Both the position numbers and the translations under genes were made by a program. Positions 4,866-12,382 of a stretch of DNA of 12,382 bases are shown one piece after another (within the stretch, counting starts at the first letter, position 1; each line of letters starts with the position of its first letter). This stretch comes from Sphingobacteriaceae bacterium (GTDB taxonomy: Bacteria > Bacteroidota > Bacteroidia > B-17B0 > Aurantibacillaceae). The DNA lies in the NCBI GenBank assembly GCA_025360355.1, contig JANYCL010000426.1:1-12382 (forward strand), in the 5' to 3' direction. The notes under the pieces are model-generated. The model was not told the origin of the DNA and did no database searches. It saw nothing but the letters and a program-made list of their open reading frames with translations.

Positions 4866-6545
4866 TTATTTAAACACACTTAATTTGTAAGTTGAAGAAT
4901 AATTTTCTGAAGCCACATTCACAAAATAAATTCCCGATGGTAAATTTTGTGTATCAATAAAAACACTCGTACTATTCGGAAATTCGTATCGTAATAATTC
5001 CTTACCGGTTAGATCACAAATCTGGATCTTTGCATTTTTTGGTAAATTCTTTATTGTAAAACCTGAGGAAGTAGGATTCGGGAATAGAATTAATTCTGTG
5101 ACATGAATATTGTTTTCAGCTATTGCAGATGGTGGATTAAATAATTTTGTGACAAACAAATCGGAATTTCCATTATTATTTAAAGTGGTTGCGCTAAAAC
5201 TAATGGAGCTGCTATTATAAAAGCCAGTGACTAAAATATTTGCGCCGGGATCACCCGCCATTCCATTAATTCCCTCATCACTTAAGCCGCCATAATTTTG
5301 CGCCCAAATAACACTTCCTGCAGCATTTAGTTCTGCAAGAAAAGCATCACCAACACCAGCGCACGTTAATGAATAAGCACCAATGGTAATTGACGAACTG
5401 TGAATATGTCCGCCAATAAAAACATTTCCTGCAAAGTCTGGAACTATACCATAGGGAATATCATCAAAATTCCCACCGTAGGCTCTCGACCATGTTTCGT
5501 TACCTGCGCTATTGTAATTTACTAGAAATATATCCGCGCCGGCTGTAGAAGCACTGGTGTAAGTTGCAGCACCAAAAGTTATGTTTGTGCTTTTAAAATA
5601 ACCTGAAGTAAATAATTCACCAAAGTATCCTTGTTTAACACTAATGCCAACATCATCAAAATTTCCGCCTGCACTTTTTGCCCAGATCTCGTTTCCTAAA
5701 GCATCATAACGTAAAATAAAATAATCACTGCCGCCCTGATTCGTTAGGGTATAGGTGCTGAACGTTAGATTTGCACTCTTAAAACTTCCTGTAACAAAAA
5801 TATCATTAGTCGGAGTAACGGTAATCCCATTACCGATATCTAAACCAGTGTCACCAAAACCTTTGGCCCATAATTCATTTCCGTTGTTATCATATTTAGC
5901 TGTAAAAACATCGCCTCCGCCATTGCATGTGAGTGTTCCTGTTCCAAAATTAATTGTGTTACTTTGAAATTGTCCGGTCACATAAATGTTATTTCCATCG
6001 CAAGTAATTCCATTTGATTCTTCGATCATGTTATCCCCAAAATTTTTAGCCCACAGAACATTCCCTGAAGGATCGTATTTAACAACAAATACATCTTCTC
6101 CTCCCATATTAGTTAGTGTATAAGCGCCTATTGCTAAAGTTGCACTGGTATAATAACCCGTTACGAAAACATTACCACTATTATCACAAACAATTGCATT
6201 ACTAACATCATCAAACGCACCGCCAATACTTCTTGCCCATAAAAAATTACCTGAGTTATCGTATTTTTCGATGTGTGCATCATAATTGCCGGCATTGGTT
6301 AGGGTAGTGGTGCTAAACGTTAGGTTGGAACCAAAAAAATAACCTGTTAAATAAACGTTACCAGAATTATCTGATGTAATTGCAGAACCGTTGTCGGTGG
6401 TAGTGCAAGTTCCGCTTTGTGCCCATTGCCAGTAGGGAGTTTGGGATGGGGAATGGTAAACCGTGAAAAGTGAAAAGAAAAATAGCGAATAGCGAATAGT
6501 TATCAGGGAATAGTGAAAGTTAAATGATTTGCAGCCGCTCTTCAT
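4866..6545 (-). CDS. SBBP-type seven-bladed beta-propeller protein with T9SS type A sorting domain
   Basis: This 559-residue exported protein begins with an unusual signal peptide (residues 1-35, hydrophobic core L-F-F-F-S-L-F-T-V-Y, cleavage near S-P-S-Q) encoded by degenerate heptamer repeats. The mature part has seven repeats of about 60 residues, each with a W-[AS]-[KRQ]-x-x-G-[GD] strand (W-A-Q-S-G, WARSIGG, WAKNFGD, WAKGFGD, WAKSAGG, WSRAYGG, WAQNYGG), then GNVYVTG-like and GxDxFxxKYD-like strands. This is the SBBP (beta-propeller) pattern, and seven units fit a complete propeller. The last ~75 residues are a type A T9SS C-terminal domain: I-L-F-P-N-P-T-S-S-G-F-T-I, then DLTGKELL, then LPSGIYFVNV and a final YKLSVFK. 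The protein should be exported by Sec, carried over the outer membrane by T9SS, cleaved at the C-terminus and anchored or released. It lies 54 bp after the PorP/SprF gene, probably in one operon. Its ligand is unknown. Confidence 0.92.
   Translation of the reverse strand: MKSGCKSFNFHYSLITIRYSLFFFSLFTVYHSPSQTPYWQWAQSGTCTTTDNGSAITSDNSGNVYLTGYFFGSNLTFSTTTLTNAGNYDAHIEKYDNSGNFLWARSIGGAFDDVSNAIVCDNSGNVFVTGYYTSATLAIGAYTLTNMGGEDVFVVKYDPSGNVLWAKNFGDNMIEESNGITCDGNNIYVTGQFQSNTINFGTGTLTCNGGGDVFTAKYDNNGNELWAKGFGDTGLDIGNGITVTPTNDIFVTGSFKSANLTFSTYTLTNQGGSDYFILRYDALGNEIWAKSAGGNFDDVGISVKQGYFGELFTSGYFKSTNITFGAATYTSASTAGADIFLVNYNSAGNETWSRAYGGNFDDIPYGIVPDFAGNVFIGGHIHSSSITIGAYSLTCAGVGDAFLAELNAAGSVIWAQNYGGLSDEGINGMAGDPGANILVTGFYNSSSISFSATTLNNNGNSDLFVTKLFNPPSAIAENNIHVTELILFPNPTSSGFTIKNLPKNAKIQICDLTGKELLRYEFPNSTSVFIDTQNLPSGIYFVNVASENYSSTYKLSVFK
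6463..6512 (-). repeat. Degenerate heptamer repeat forming the signal-peptide codons
   Basis: On the plus strand GTGAAAA occurs twice in tandem (6463-6476). AATAGCG then occurs twice followed by AATAG (6481-6499), and a related GAATAGTG lies a few bases on (6508-6515, partly beyond the listed end). The units are variants of one 7-base purine-rich theme. Seven bases times three gives a 21-base coding period, seen on the minus strand as repeated S-L-[IF]-T/Y-S-L motifs in the hydrophobic part of the propeller protein's signal peptide. Confidence 0.6.
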
Positions 6546-6567
6546 GACCTAAAAATAAGCATTAAAC

Positions 6568-6591
6568 TTTTAACCTTCTATTTTTAACCTT
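6568..6591 (-). repeat. Short direct repeat in the PorP-propeller intergenic gap
   Basis: TTTTAACCTT (plus strand) occurs at 6568-6577 and 6582-6591, a period of 14 bases, in the 54-bp gap between the PorP/SprF stop and the propeller start. The 14-base period is twice the 7-base period of the repeat at 6463-6512, so it may belong to the same degenerate repeat tract. No regulatory role is evident. Confidence 0.55.
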
Positions 6592-6599
6592 TCACGGTT

Positions 6600-7631
6600 C
6601 TAAAAACTAGTAAGAGATTTAATGAACGATTTACCTTTTATGCCAGTGTAAACTAAACTAACTTCGAAAGCACCTCGACTATGCGTATAATTCTTTAAGT
6701 AAGAAGTATTGATATCATAGCTAAATCTTAACATATAACTTTCTTGCCTCACGCCTAAATTAATTACACAAGCATCTTTATAGCGGTAATCAAATCCTGC
6801 AAGTAATCTCCAGTCGGTTGTTTTTAAACTAAAATCGCTGGTTAATTTATAAGACATCATTACGCCCATGTTTGCTTCGTAAGCTTTGGCTTGATTAGCA
6901 TAATAAAAACGTGGTGTAATAGTAAATTTTTCATCGACTTGAAAATCACATCCGCCATTTACAACATATTTAAATGGAACACGGTCTACTGTACCAATGA
7001 ACGATTGATTACTTCGTGATAAATGCGACATCGCGAATCCAATATAAGGATGCGCCTTTTTGCTTTTATCTAAATATTTATAGAACATTCCAACGTTCGC
7101 ATCGAATCGGGTGAGTGATAAACCATTTCCGTTTTCGCCACTTGCAATGTTCTGATCAAAACTTCCGCCATTATTGTATGGATTGTATTGCACATCGTAA
7201 GTAATATTATTATTGAACGCTTTATAAAATAGACCCAACTGCAAACCTGTTGTTAAATAATGTGCGCCGTTTGCTTTTTTGTCTAAAATATTATAAGCAG
7301 CCGATAACATGAACCCGGTTGAATTAAAATTACCTGGTCCTGTTCTGTTATTTACAAAGTACGCGCCAAAGCCCACTTTTTTATCCTTGATAGTATAAGG
7401 CATATCGTAAGCTAAATAAGTTGTGAAATAAGGTTTCACACCAAATGCGCGCCATTGTGATCGTGTATCAACATACACTTTGTAATCACCTTTATCATCA
7501 CCATACATTCCTGTGAGTGCAGGATTGAGATACATGTTTCCAACATCATATTGCGAAATATGAAAATCCTGAGCTTTTAAAATGCTTCCTGTTAAAACGA
7601 AAGCTGCTATATATGTTATATACTTTTTCAT
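6600..7631 (-). CDS. T9SS-associated PorP/SprF family outer-membrane protein
   Basis: This 343-residue protein has a signal peptide (MKKYITYIAAFVLTGSILKAQ) and the family signature just after cleavage: D-F-H-I-S-Q-Y-D then M-Y-L-N-P-A-L-T-G, a hallmark of PorP/SprF proteins. The rest is rich in alternating aromatic beta-strands (for example VGFGAYFVNNRTG, LSAAYNIL, LQLGLFYKAF, VGMFYKYL, PYIGFAMSHLS, FYYANQAKAYEANMGVMMSYKL, LRFSYDI), consistent with an outer-membrane beta-barrel. About 300-350 residues is normal for the family. PorP is a T9SS component; SprF-like paralogues are encoded beside large adhesins with type B (CHU_C) sorting domains and are needed for their export or surface attachment, as with SprB and SprF in Flavobacterium. 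That arrangement is exact here: the giant adhesin ends 20 bp upstream. I infer this is the dedicated partner of that adhesin rather than the core PorP. Confidence 0.95.
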   Translation of the reverse strand: MKKYITYIAAFVLTGSILKAQDFHISQYDVGNMYLNPALTGMYGDDKGDYKVYVDTRSQWRAFGVKPYFTTYLAYDMPYTIKDKKVGFGAYFVNNRTGPGNFNSTGFMLSAAYNILDKKANGAHYLTTGLQLGLFYKAFNNNITYDVQYNPYNNGGSFDQNIASGENGNGLSLTRFDANVGMFYKYLDKSKKAHPYIGFAMSHLSRSNQSFIGTVDRVPFKYVVNGGCDFQVDEKFTITPRFYYANQAKAYEANMGVMMSYKLTSDFSLKTTDWRLLAGFDYRYKDACVINLGVRQESYMLRFSYDINTSYLKNYTHSRGAFEVSLVYTGIKGKSFIKSLTSF

Positions 7632-7651
7632 AGTCTGTTTGTTTTAATGGT

Positions 7652-10600
7652 TTAACGTGATAAAATTACTTCACCCGACATTTTTATTTGTCTTCCGTCC
7701 ACGACTTCCCCTGTCAGTGTCCAGAGATAACGTCCCGCAGCTTGCGGCGCGTTTTTAAAGGTGCCGTCCCAGCCTGTGGTCTGGACATCGGATTTAAATA
7801 TCTGATTGCCCCATTCATTAAATATTCTGAATTCTATTGTTTTAAACGGACCGCCTTTTACAAATAAGATATCGTTCTTGCCATCTCCATTAGGAGTAAA
7901 GCCTGATGGTACTGCAGGATTAGTTACTATCGGATTTATATCTGAGCATGCAACCACATGAACTGTATCTCTATAAGACGCAACACAACCTGAGTCGGAC
8001 TTCACAACTAAAGTAACATAATAGATTCCTGTATCTTTATAAGTATGGTTTGGATCTTTAATGACAGAGAAAGTAGTATCACCAAAATTCCAAGCCCAAC
8101 CGGTAACACTTGGCGTAGTACTTGAAGAACTTACAAACATTACTGAATCTAAACATTGCGGTGCAAAAGTAAACGTGGTTAATGGATTAGCATTTATAAA
8201 CACATTTTTTGTAACCGAATCTTTACAGCCTCCTGCATTCGTTACAACTAAACTAACGGTCTGGTTACCTGTGGCAGTAAATGTTGTACTTGCAGTTTGT
8301 GTTGTATAGGTGTTAGCGCCTGATGTCCATAACCAAATAGCAGGACTACCGGTTGATACATCTGTAAACGTTGTTACAGTATTAACACACTTGCTTGTTG
8401 CAAGGAAGTTTGCAATAGGTTTTGGCTGATAAGTAACAAGAACGCTATCGATAACTGAATTACAACTTCCATTATTAGTAGAAGTTAAAATTAAGATCAC
8501 ACTTCCTGCAGTCGTATCCGCAGTGCTTGGCTGATAACTTCCATTCAATGTACTGTTATTTGGATTAAATGCACCGGTGCCTGTGCTTGTCCATGTTCCT
8601 GTTCCTGTTGACGAATAACCATTAAGGAATGCATCAGGTGAACTCTTACATAAGAAGATATTGCTGCCTGCATTTACTAATGGAGCAGGAGTGAAGTTGA
8701 TCAATATAGTATCAATGGTTGGATTACAATTTCCGTTTCCTGTTGTAGTTAAATAAATAGTAACAGTACCCGCAGTTGTATCAGCTGAACTAGGAATGTA
8801 ATTTGCACCAAGAGATGTATTGTTTGGTGTAAATGTTCCTGTTCCGGTTGATGACCATTGTCCGCCGCTTGCAATTGTAACCGAACCGCTCAATACAACA
8901 GTTGCATTATTTGCACAGAGAATTTGATCGGCTCCTGCAGTTGCTGTTGGTCCGGGTGTAATTGTTAGGGTTAACACATCGCTCACGGCGTTACAGCCGC
9001 CATTGTTTGTTGTGGTGAGAGTGAGAGTAACAATGCCCGCTAAAATATCAGCAGCGCTTGGAACATAAGTTCCATTTACAGTATTTGGATTAAATGTTCC
9101 TGTTCCGCTGGATGTCCAGGTGCCGGAAGAAGTACTTGATATACCACTTAAGGTTACAGTATTATTATTGGAACAAACTACCTGACTTGTTCCTGCTGTT
9201 ACTGTTGGTATAGATGAGAATGTAAGAAGCAAAGTATCACTCACCGCATTACAACCGCCATTACCTGTTGAAGTATAAATTACAAAGATACTTCCCGCAG
9301 TTGTATCGGCAGTACTTGGTATATAGGTTGGATTAGGAACAGTATTATTTGGATTAAATACACCGCTTCCTAAAGTTGTCCATGTTCCTGTACCTGTTGA
9401 TGAATAACCGTTCAATAAAGCATTCGGATTATTTCTGCAAACCGAAACGTTTGGTGCAATTACCAATGGAGCAGGAGTAAAGTTGATCACCATGCTGTCG
9501 ATAGTTGGATTACAATTTCCGTTTCCTGTTGTAGTTAAATAAATTGTTACACTACCTGCAGTTGTATCAGCAGAACTCGGAATATAATTTGTATTTAAGT
9601 TTGTTGTACTTGGTGTGAATGTTCCTGTTCCGCTCGACGACCACTGTCCGCCTGACGCAACAGTTACGGATCCGCCCAATGCAACTGTCGCATTATTGGC
9701 ACAAACACTAACATCACTTCCTGCATTAGATGTTGGACCAGGTGTAATGTAAACCACAACTGTTGATGTTATCGGTAAACATGTTCCGTTATTTCCTGAG
9801 GTAACTGTAAGTGTAACTGTACCTGCTGAAATATCTGCACCGCTTGGTATATAACTACCGGTTAAATTGTTTGGTGAGAAAACTCCTGTTCCACTCGACG
9901 ACCATGAACCAACTCCCGTTGTACAGGTTCCCGTTAAAGTAACTGTTGGATTATTTGAACAAACAGTTGGACTTGTACCTGCACTAATTGTTATTGTTGA
10001 TGTATAAATTAATGTAATGGTATCCGAAACAGAATTACATGAACCATTATTTAAAGAAGTAATAATTATTTGAACTGTTCCGGCAGTTGTATCAGCTGTA
10101 CTCGAATTGTAAGTTGGATTTAAAATTGTATTTGTTGGTGTGAACACACCGGTTCCCATAGTGGTCCAGATAACCGAACCGGTTGTTGAAGTTGCATTTA
10201 AATTCGCGTTAGGATTGTTTTTACAAACGTATTGTAAATTCGGTCCGCCGTTTACAACCGGAGCAGGGAAGAATGTGATGATCATTGTATCCGTAACTGA
10301 ATTACAATTTCCGTTTCCTGTTGTTGTGTAGAAAATAGAAACTGAACCTCCTGAAATATCCGATGCACTCGGAACGTATTGAGGATTCGAAGTTGTATTA
10401 TTCGGATTAAATGTTCCTGTTCCGCTCGATGACCAAATTCCTCCTGAAGCAATAGTTACCGTTCCACCTAATGAAACAGTAGAGTTGTTTGCACAAATAG
10501 ATTGATCGCTTCCTGCATTCGATGTTGGAGCAGGAGTGATGTTAATTGTCATCTGTGCAGTTACCGGAGCACATCCGCCATTATTCGTTGATGTTAATGT

Positions 10601-12382
10601 CATTGTAATTGAACCTGCAGAAACATCTGCTCCACTCGGAACATAAGTTCCTGTTAAGGCATTTGGAGAAAATATTCCTGTTCCACTCGAAGTCCATGTG
10701 CCTGAACCGGTAGATGAAGTTCCGCTTAATGTTACTGTGTTGTTATTAGCACAAACAATAGGATTACCACCTGTACTTAAAACAGCAGGGGTGCTCACCG
10801 TTACAGAAATTGTTCCTGCGGGGCCTGGACAGCCCGCAACTGTTACGGTTACTGAATATGTTCCCGCTTGTAAAGTTGTTGCTCCAACAATGGTTGGATT
10901 TTGAGTTGTTGAAGTGAATGAATTCGGACCCGTCCAACTATAAGTTGCACCGCCAATTGTACTTGCTGTTAAATTTATATTTCCACCAATACATAACGGT
11001 GTGTTGGCAGCGGCTGTAGGTGCGCTTGGTGCAGGATTAACAACTACAGTTGTAGTTCCATAAGGACCGGCACAACCGCCAACTGTTACATTCACAGAAT
11101 ATACACCGGCTGCTAAAGTGCTTGCACTTGGTATAGTTGGATTTTGAACACCTGAAGTAAATGTATTAGGCCCTGTCCAACTATAAGTTGCACCTGCAAC
11201 GGTTCCTGAAGTTAAACTTAAAGTTTGTAGAGCACAGATCGGAGAGTTGTTAGAAGCCGATGGAGCAGCAGGTATCGGACTCACAGTTGCATTAACTGTT
11301 GCAACCGGACCCACACAACCACCAACATTTGCGAACACAGAATAAGTTCCGCTTGCTAATGCTGTTGCACCGGGTATGGTTGGATTTTGAAGTGAAGAAT
11401 TAAAACTGTTCGGACCAGTCCAGCTATAGATAGCACCAGGTATTGTATTGGCACTAAAATTAAGTGTTTGTCCAACACAAATTGGTGAAGTAGCACTTGC
11501 TACCGCTATTGGCATGTCATTAACGGCTACACTAACTGTTCCAATTGGCCCAGTACAACCTGCAACAGTAGCACTAACTGAGTACACCCCTGCGGCTAAT
11601 GTTGTTGCACCTGGGATACTAGGATTTTGAATGTTATCTGTAAAAGTATTTGGACCAGTCCAACTATAAGTTGCACCCGCAATTGTACTTGCAGTTAAAT
11701 TAATGGTTGAACCAGTACATAAAGGTGAGTTACTACCGGCAGTTGGTGCTGCAGGAGTTGGATTAACTATTACAGCAACGGTTGATACCGCACTTCCACA
11801 CCCCATTACACTTACTAATACACTGTAAGTTCCGGCCATTCCGGCTGTAACTGGTGTAAGCGTTGGATTTTGAACAGAAGATGAAAAACCACTTGGGCCA
11901 TTCCAACTATAAGTAGCTCCAACAACAGTTTGAGCATTCAGAAATAAAGTTTGACCGATACATGAAGGGTTTGTTGCGCTAATGGTCGGAGAACCCGGTA
12001 CACCATAAACTGTAACACTGAACGTTCCGGCAGGACCGGGACAACCTGCAACAGTTGCAGTTACTGAGTATATTCCTGTAGCTAACATTGAGGCACCAAC
12101 AATTGTTGGATTTTGAACACCTGATGCAAAACTATTTGGTCCTGTCCAATTATAAGTTGCACCTGCAATATTACTCGCGGTTAGATTAATATTGGATCCT
12201 GCACATAAAGTAGCAGTGCCGCCGGCCGTTGGTGCAGCAGGAGCAGGATTAACAACAACGTTACCCGTTCCGTTCGCACTTGTACAACCTGATACAATTG
12301 AATTAACAGTATAAGTTCCCGCTGCTAAAGTTGTCGCTCCAACAATAGTTGGGTTTTGTAAATTAGATGTAAATGAATTTGG
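7652..12382 (-). CDS. Giant multi-Ig/PKD repeat adhesin with T9SS type B sorting domain, N-terminus beyond right edge
   Basis: The frame is open from the right edge to the stop, giving 1576 visible residues. The ATG at 12088 is internal, because the preceding 98 codons encode more of the same repeat, so the true start lies outside the window. In order: about seven Ig/PKD-like modules of ~81 residues (12382-10754) with the core G-A-T-Y-S-W-T-G-P-N-[ST]-F and Q-N-P-T-I; nine modules of ~87 residues (10753-8426) with [AS]-N-N, W-[ST]-S-[ST]-G-T-G-x-F and [YI]-x-P-S-x-A-D; two PKD domains (8425-8192 and 8191-7952, the second with W-N-F-G-D); and the gliding-motility-associated C-terminal (CHU_C, type B) domain (7909-7652) with PSGFTPNGDGKND, F-x-I-F-N-E-W-G-N and W-D-G-T. 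Most modules have two Cys. It should be a long surface fibre for adhesion or gliding, exported through T9SS with the adjacent PorP/SprF protein. The target is unknown. Confidence 0.95.
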   Translation of the reverse strand, partial: PNSFTSNLQNPTIVGATTLAAGTYTVNSIVSGCTSANGTGNVVVNPAPAAPTAGGTATLCAGSNINLTASNIAGATYNWTGPNSFASGVQNPTIVGASMLATGIYSVTATVAGCPGPAGTFSVTVYGVPGSPTISATNPSCIGQTLFLNAQTVVGATYSWNGPSGFSSSVQNPTLTPVTAGMAGTYSVLVSVMGCGSAVSTVAVIVNPTPAAPTAGSNSPLCTGSTINLTASTIAGATYSWTGPNTFTDNIQNPSIPGATTLAAGVYSVSATVAGCTGPIGTVSVAVNDMPIAVASATSPICVGQTLNFSANTIPGAIYSWTGPNSFNSSLQNPTIPGATALASGTYSVFANVGGCVGPVATVNATVSPIPAAPSASNNSPICALQTLSLTSGTVAGATYSWTGPNTFTSGVQNPTIPSASTLAAGVYSVNVTVGGCAGPYGTTTVVVNPAPSAPTAAANTPLCIGGNINLTASTIGGATYSWTGPNSFTSTTQNPTIVGATTLQAGTYSVTVTVAGCPGPAGTISVTVSTPAVLSTGGNPIVCANNNTVTLSGTSSTGSGTWTSSGTGIFSPNALTGTYVPSGADVSAGSITMTLTSTNNGGCAPVTAQMTINITPAPTSNAGSDQSICANNSTVSLGGTVTIASGGIWSSSGTGTFNPNNTTSNPQYVPSASDISGGSVSIFYTTTGNGNCNSVTDTMIITFFPAPVVNGGPNLQYVCKNNPNANLNATSTTGSVIWTTMGTGVFTPTNTILNPTYNSSTADTTAGTVQIIITSLNNGSCNSVSDTITLIYTSTITISAGTSPTVCSNNPTVTLTGTCTTGVGSWSSSGTGVFSPNNLTGSYIPSGADISAGTVTLTVTSGNNGTCLPITSTVVVYITPGPTSNAGSDVSVCANNATVALGGSVTVASGGQWSSSGTGTFTPSTTNLNTNYIPSSADTTAGSVTIYLTTTGNGNCNPTIDSMVINFTPAPLVIAPNVSVCRNNPNALLNGYSSTGTGTWTTLGSGVFNPNNTVPNPTYIPSTADTTAGSIFVIYTSTGNGGCNAVSDTLLLTFSSIPTVTAGTSQVVCSNNNTVTLSGISSTSSGTWTSSGTGTFNPNTVNGTYVPSAADILAGIVTLTLTTTNNGGCNAVSDVLTLTITPGPTATAGADQILCANNATVVLSGSVTIASGGQWSSTGTGTFTPNNTSLGANYIPSSADTTAGTVTIYLTTTGNGNCNPTIDTILINFTPAPLVNAGSNIFLCKSSPDAFLNGYSSTGTGTWTSTGTGAFNPNNSTLNGSYQPSTADTTAGSVILILTSTNNGSCNSVIDSVLVTYQPKPIANFLATSKCVNTVTTFTDVSTGSPAIWLWTSGANTYTTQTASTTFTATGNQTVSLVVTNAGGCKDSVTKNVFINANPLTTFTFAPQCLDSVMFVSSSSTTPSVTGWAWNFGDTTFSVIKDPNHTYKDTGIYYVTLVVKSDSGCVASYRDTVHVVACSDINPIVTNPAVPSGFTPNGDGKNDILFVKGGPFKTIEFRIFNEWGNQIFKSDVQTTGWDGTFKNAPQAAGRYLWTLTGEVVDGRQIKMSGEVILSR
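8426..10753 (-). repeat. Higher-order tandem array: three copies of a three-module unit in the adhesin
   Basis: Nine Cys-phased modules recur in the fixed order type 1 (86 residues, L-[ST]-G-[TI]-x-[ST]-T then T-G-[TS]-Y-[VI]-P-S), type 2 (88-90 residues, L-[GS]-G-[ST]-V-T-[IV]-A-S-G-G), type 3 (87-88 residues, C-[KR]-[NS]-[NS]-P-[ND]-A). By cysteine phase the units span 10753-9962 (792 bp), 9961-9176 (786 bp) and 9175-8390 (786 bp); the last overlaps the start of the first PKD domain, so the array is ended here at 8426. A 41-base identity exactly 786 bp apart (8718-8758 and 9504-9544) shows duplication at the DNA level. Confidence 0.88.
10754..12382 (-). repeat. Tandem array of ~81-residue Ig/PKD-like modules in the adhesin
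   Basis: About six and two-thirds modules of 80-81 residues (240-243 bp) are visible and the array continues past the right edge. Each starts near a Cys (C-x-G-x-x-[IL]-x-L), continues G-A-T-Y-S-W-T-G-P-N-[ST]-F, Q-N-P-[ST]-[IL], L-A-[AS]-G-[TV]-Y-S-V, and has a second Cys about 54 residues after the first (V-[AG]-G-C-x-G-P). The modules are joined by a Pro/Ala-rich linker (P-[AST]-P-x-A-P). The paired Cys probably form an intradomain disulphide. The exact Pfam family is not assigned. Confidence 0.9.

Noticed and set aside
11995..12088. The ATG at 12088 as the start of the adhesin gene.
   Set aside because: The frame continues upstream to the window edge and encodes 98 more residues of the same repeat, so this Met is internal.
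8426..12382. Regular repeats considered as a CRISPR-like or non-coding satellite array.
   Set aside because: The repeats are 240-270 bp, degenerate at third codon positions and lie in one uninterrupted reading frame, so they are protein-domain repeats.

Overview
The window comes from an AT-rich bacterium of the phylum Bacteroidota. Three observations support this: type IX secretion system (T9SS) hallmarks (a PorP/SprF protein, a type A C-terminal sorting domain and a type B/CHU_C sorting domain), a perfect Bacteroidota-type -7 promoter box (TAnnTTTG), and genes that generally lack Shine-Dalgarno sequences. I cannot name a genus. Every supported gene lies on the minus strand, so the window is described here from its high-coordinate end.

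Positions 12382-4866 look like a surface-protein operon. It begins with the last 1576 residues of a giant repetitive adhesin, open at the right edge. The adhesin has about seven visible ~81-residue Ig/PKD-like modules, then nine ~87-residue modules arranged as three copies of an ordered triplet, then two PKD domains and a type B T9SS sorting domain. After 20 bp comes a PorP/SprF outer-membrane protein, the kind of partner such adhesins use for export. After another 54 bp comes a seven-bladed SBBP-type beta-propeller protein with a type A T9SS sorting domain. Its signal peptide is encoded by a degenerate heptamer repeat.

Positions 4833-2400 hold two single genes: a DUF418/YeiB-like polytopic membrane protein with a well-formed Bacteroidota promoter, and a secreted MORN-repeat (YwqK-like) protein.

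Positions 2370-710 are the most interesting part: a compact ECF sigma factor module. The sigma gene is followed 10 bp later by a 105-residue two-helix membrane protein and an intrinsic terminator. A second unit follows, encoding a 128-residue two-helix membrane protein with a Cys/His/acidic tail and a 58-residue His/Cys-rich membrane-anchored peptide. The same bipartite element, AGTAAAA-N12-CGTCTACC, stands before the sigma gene and before the second unit. It is probably the sigma factor's own promoter, which would define a small self-activating regulon. Two of the membrane proteins share a C-terminal N-M-[ST]-x-E-[ED]-x-D-A-[FL]-K-x-K-M motif.

Positions 657-1 hold the first 219 residues of a GTG-initiated secreted protein with a carboxypeptidase-regulatory-like domain; it runs off the left edge. 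No RNA genes, insertion sequences, CRISPR arrays or origins were seen, and no gene-free stretch exceeds 300 bases.
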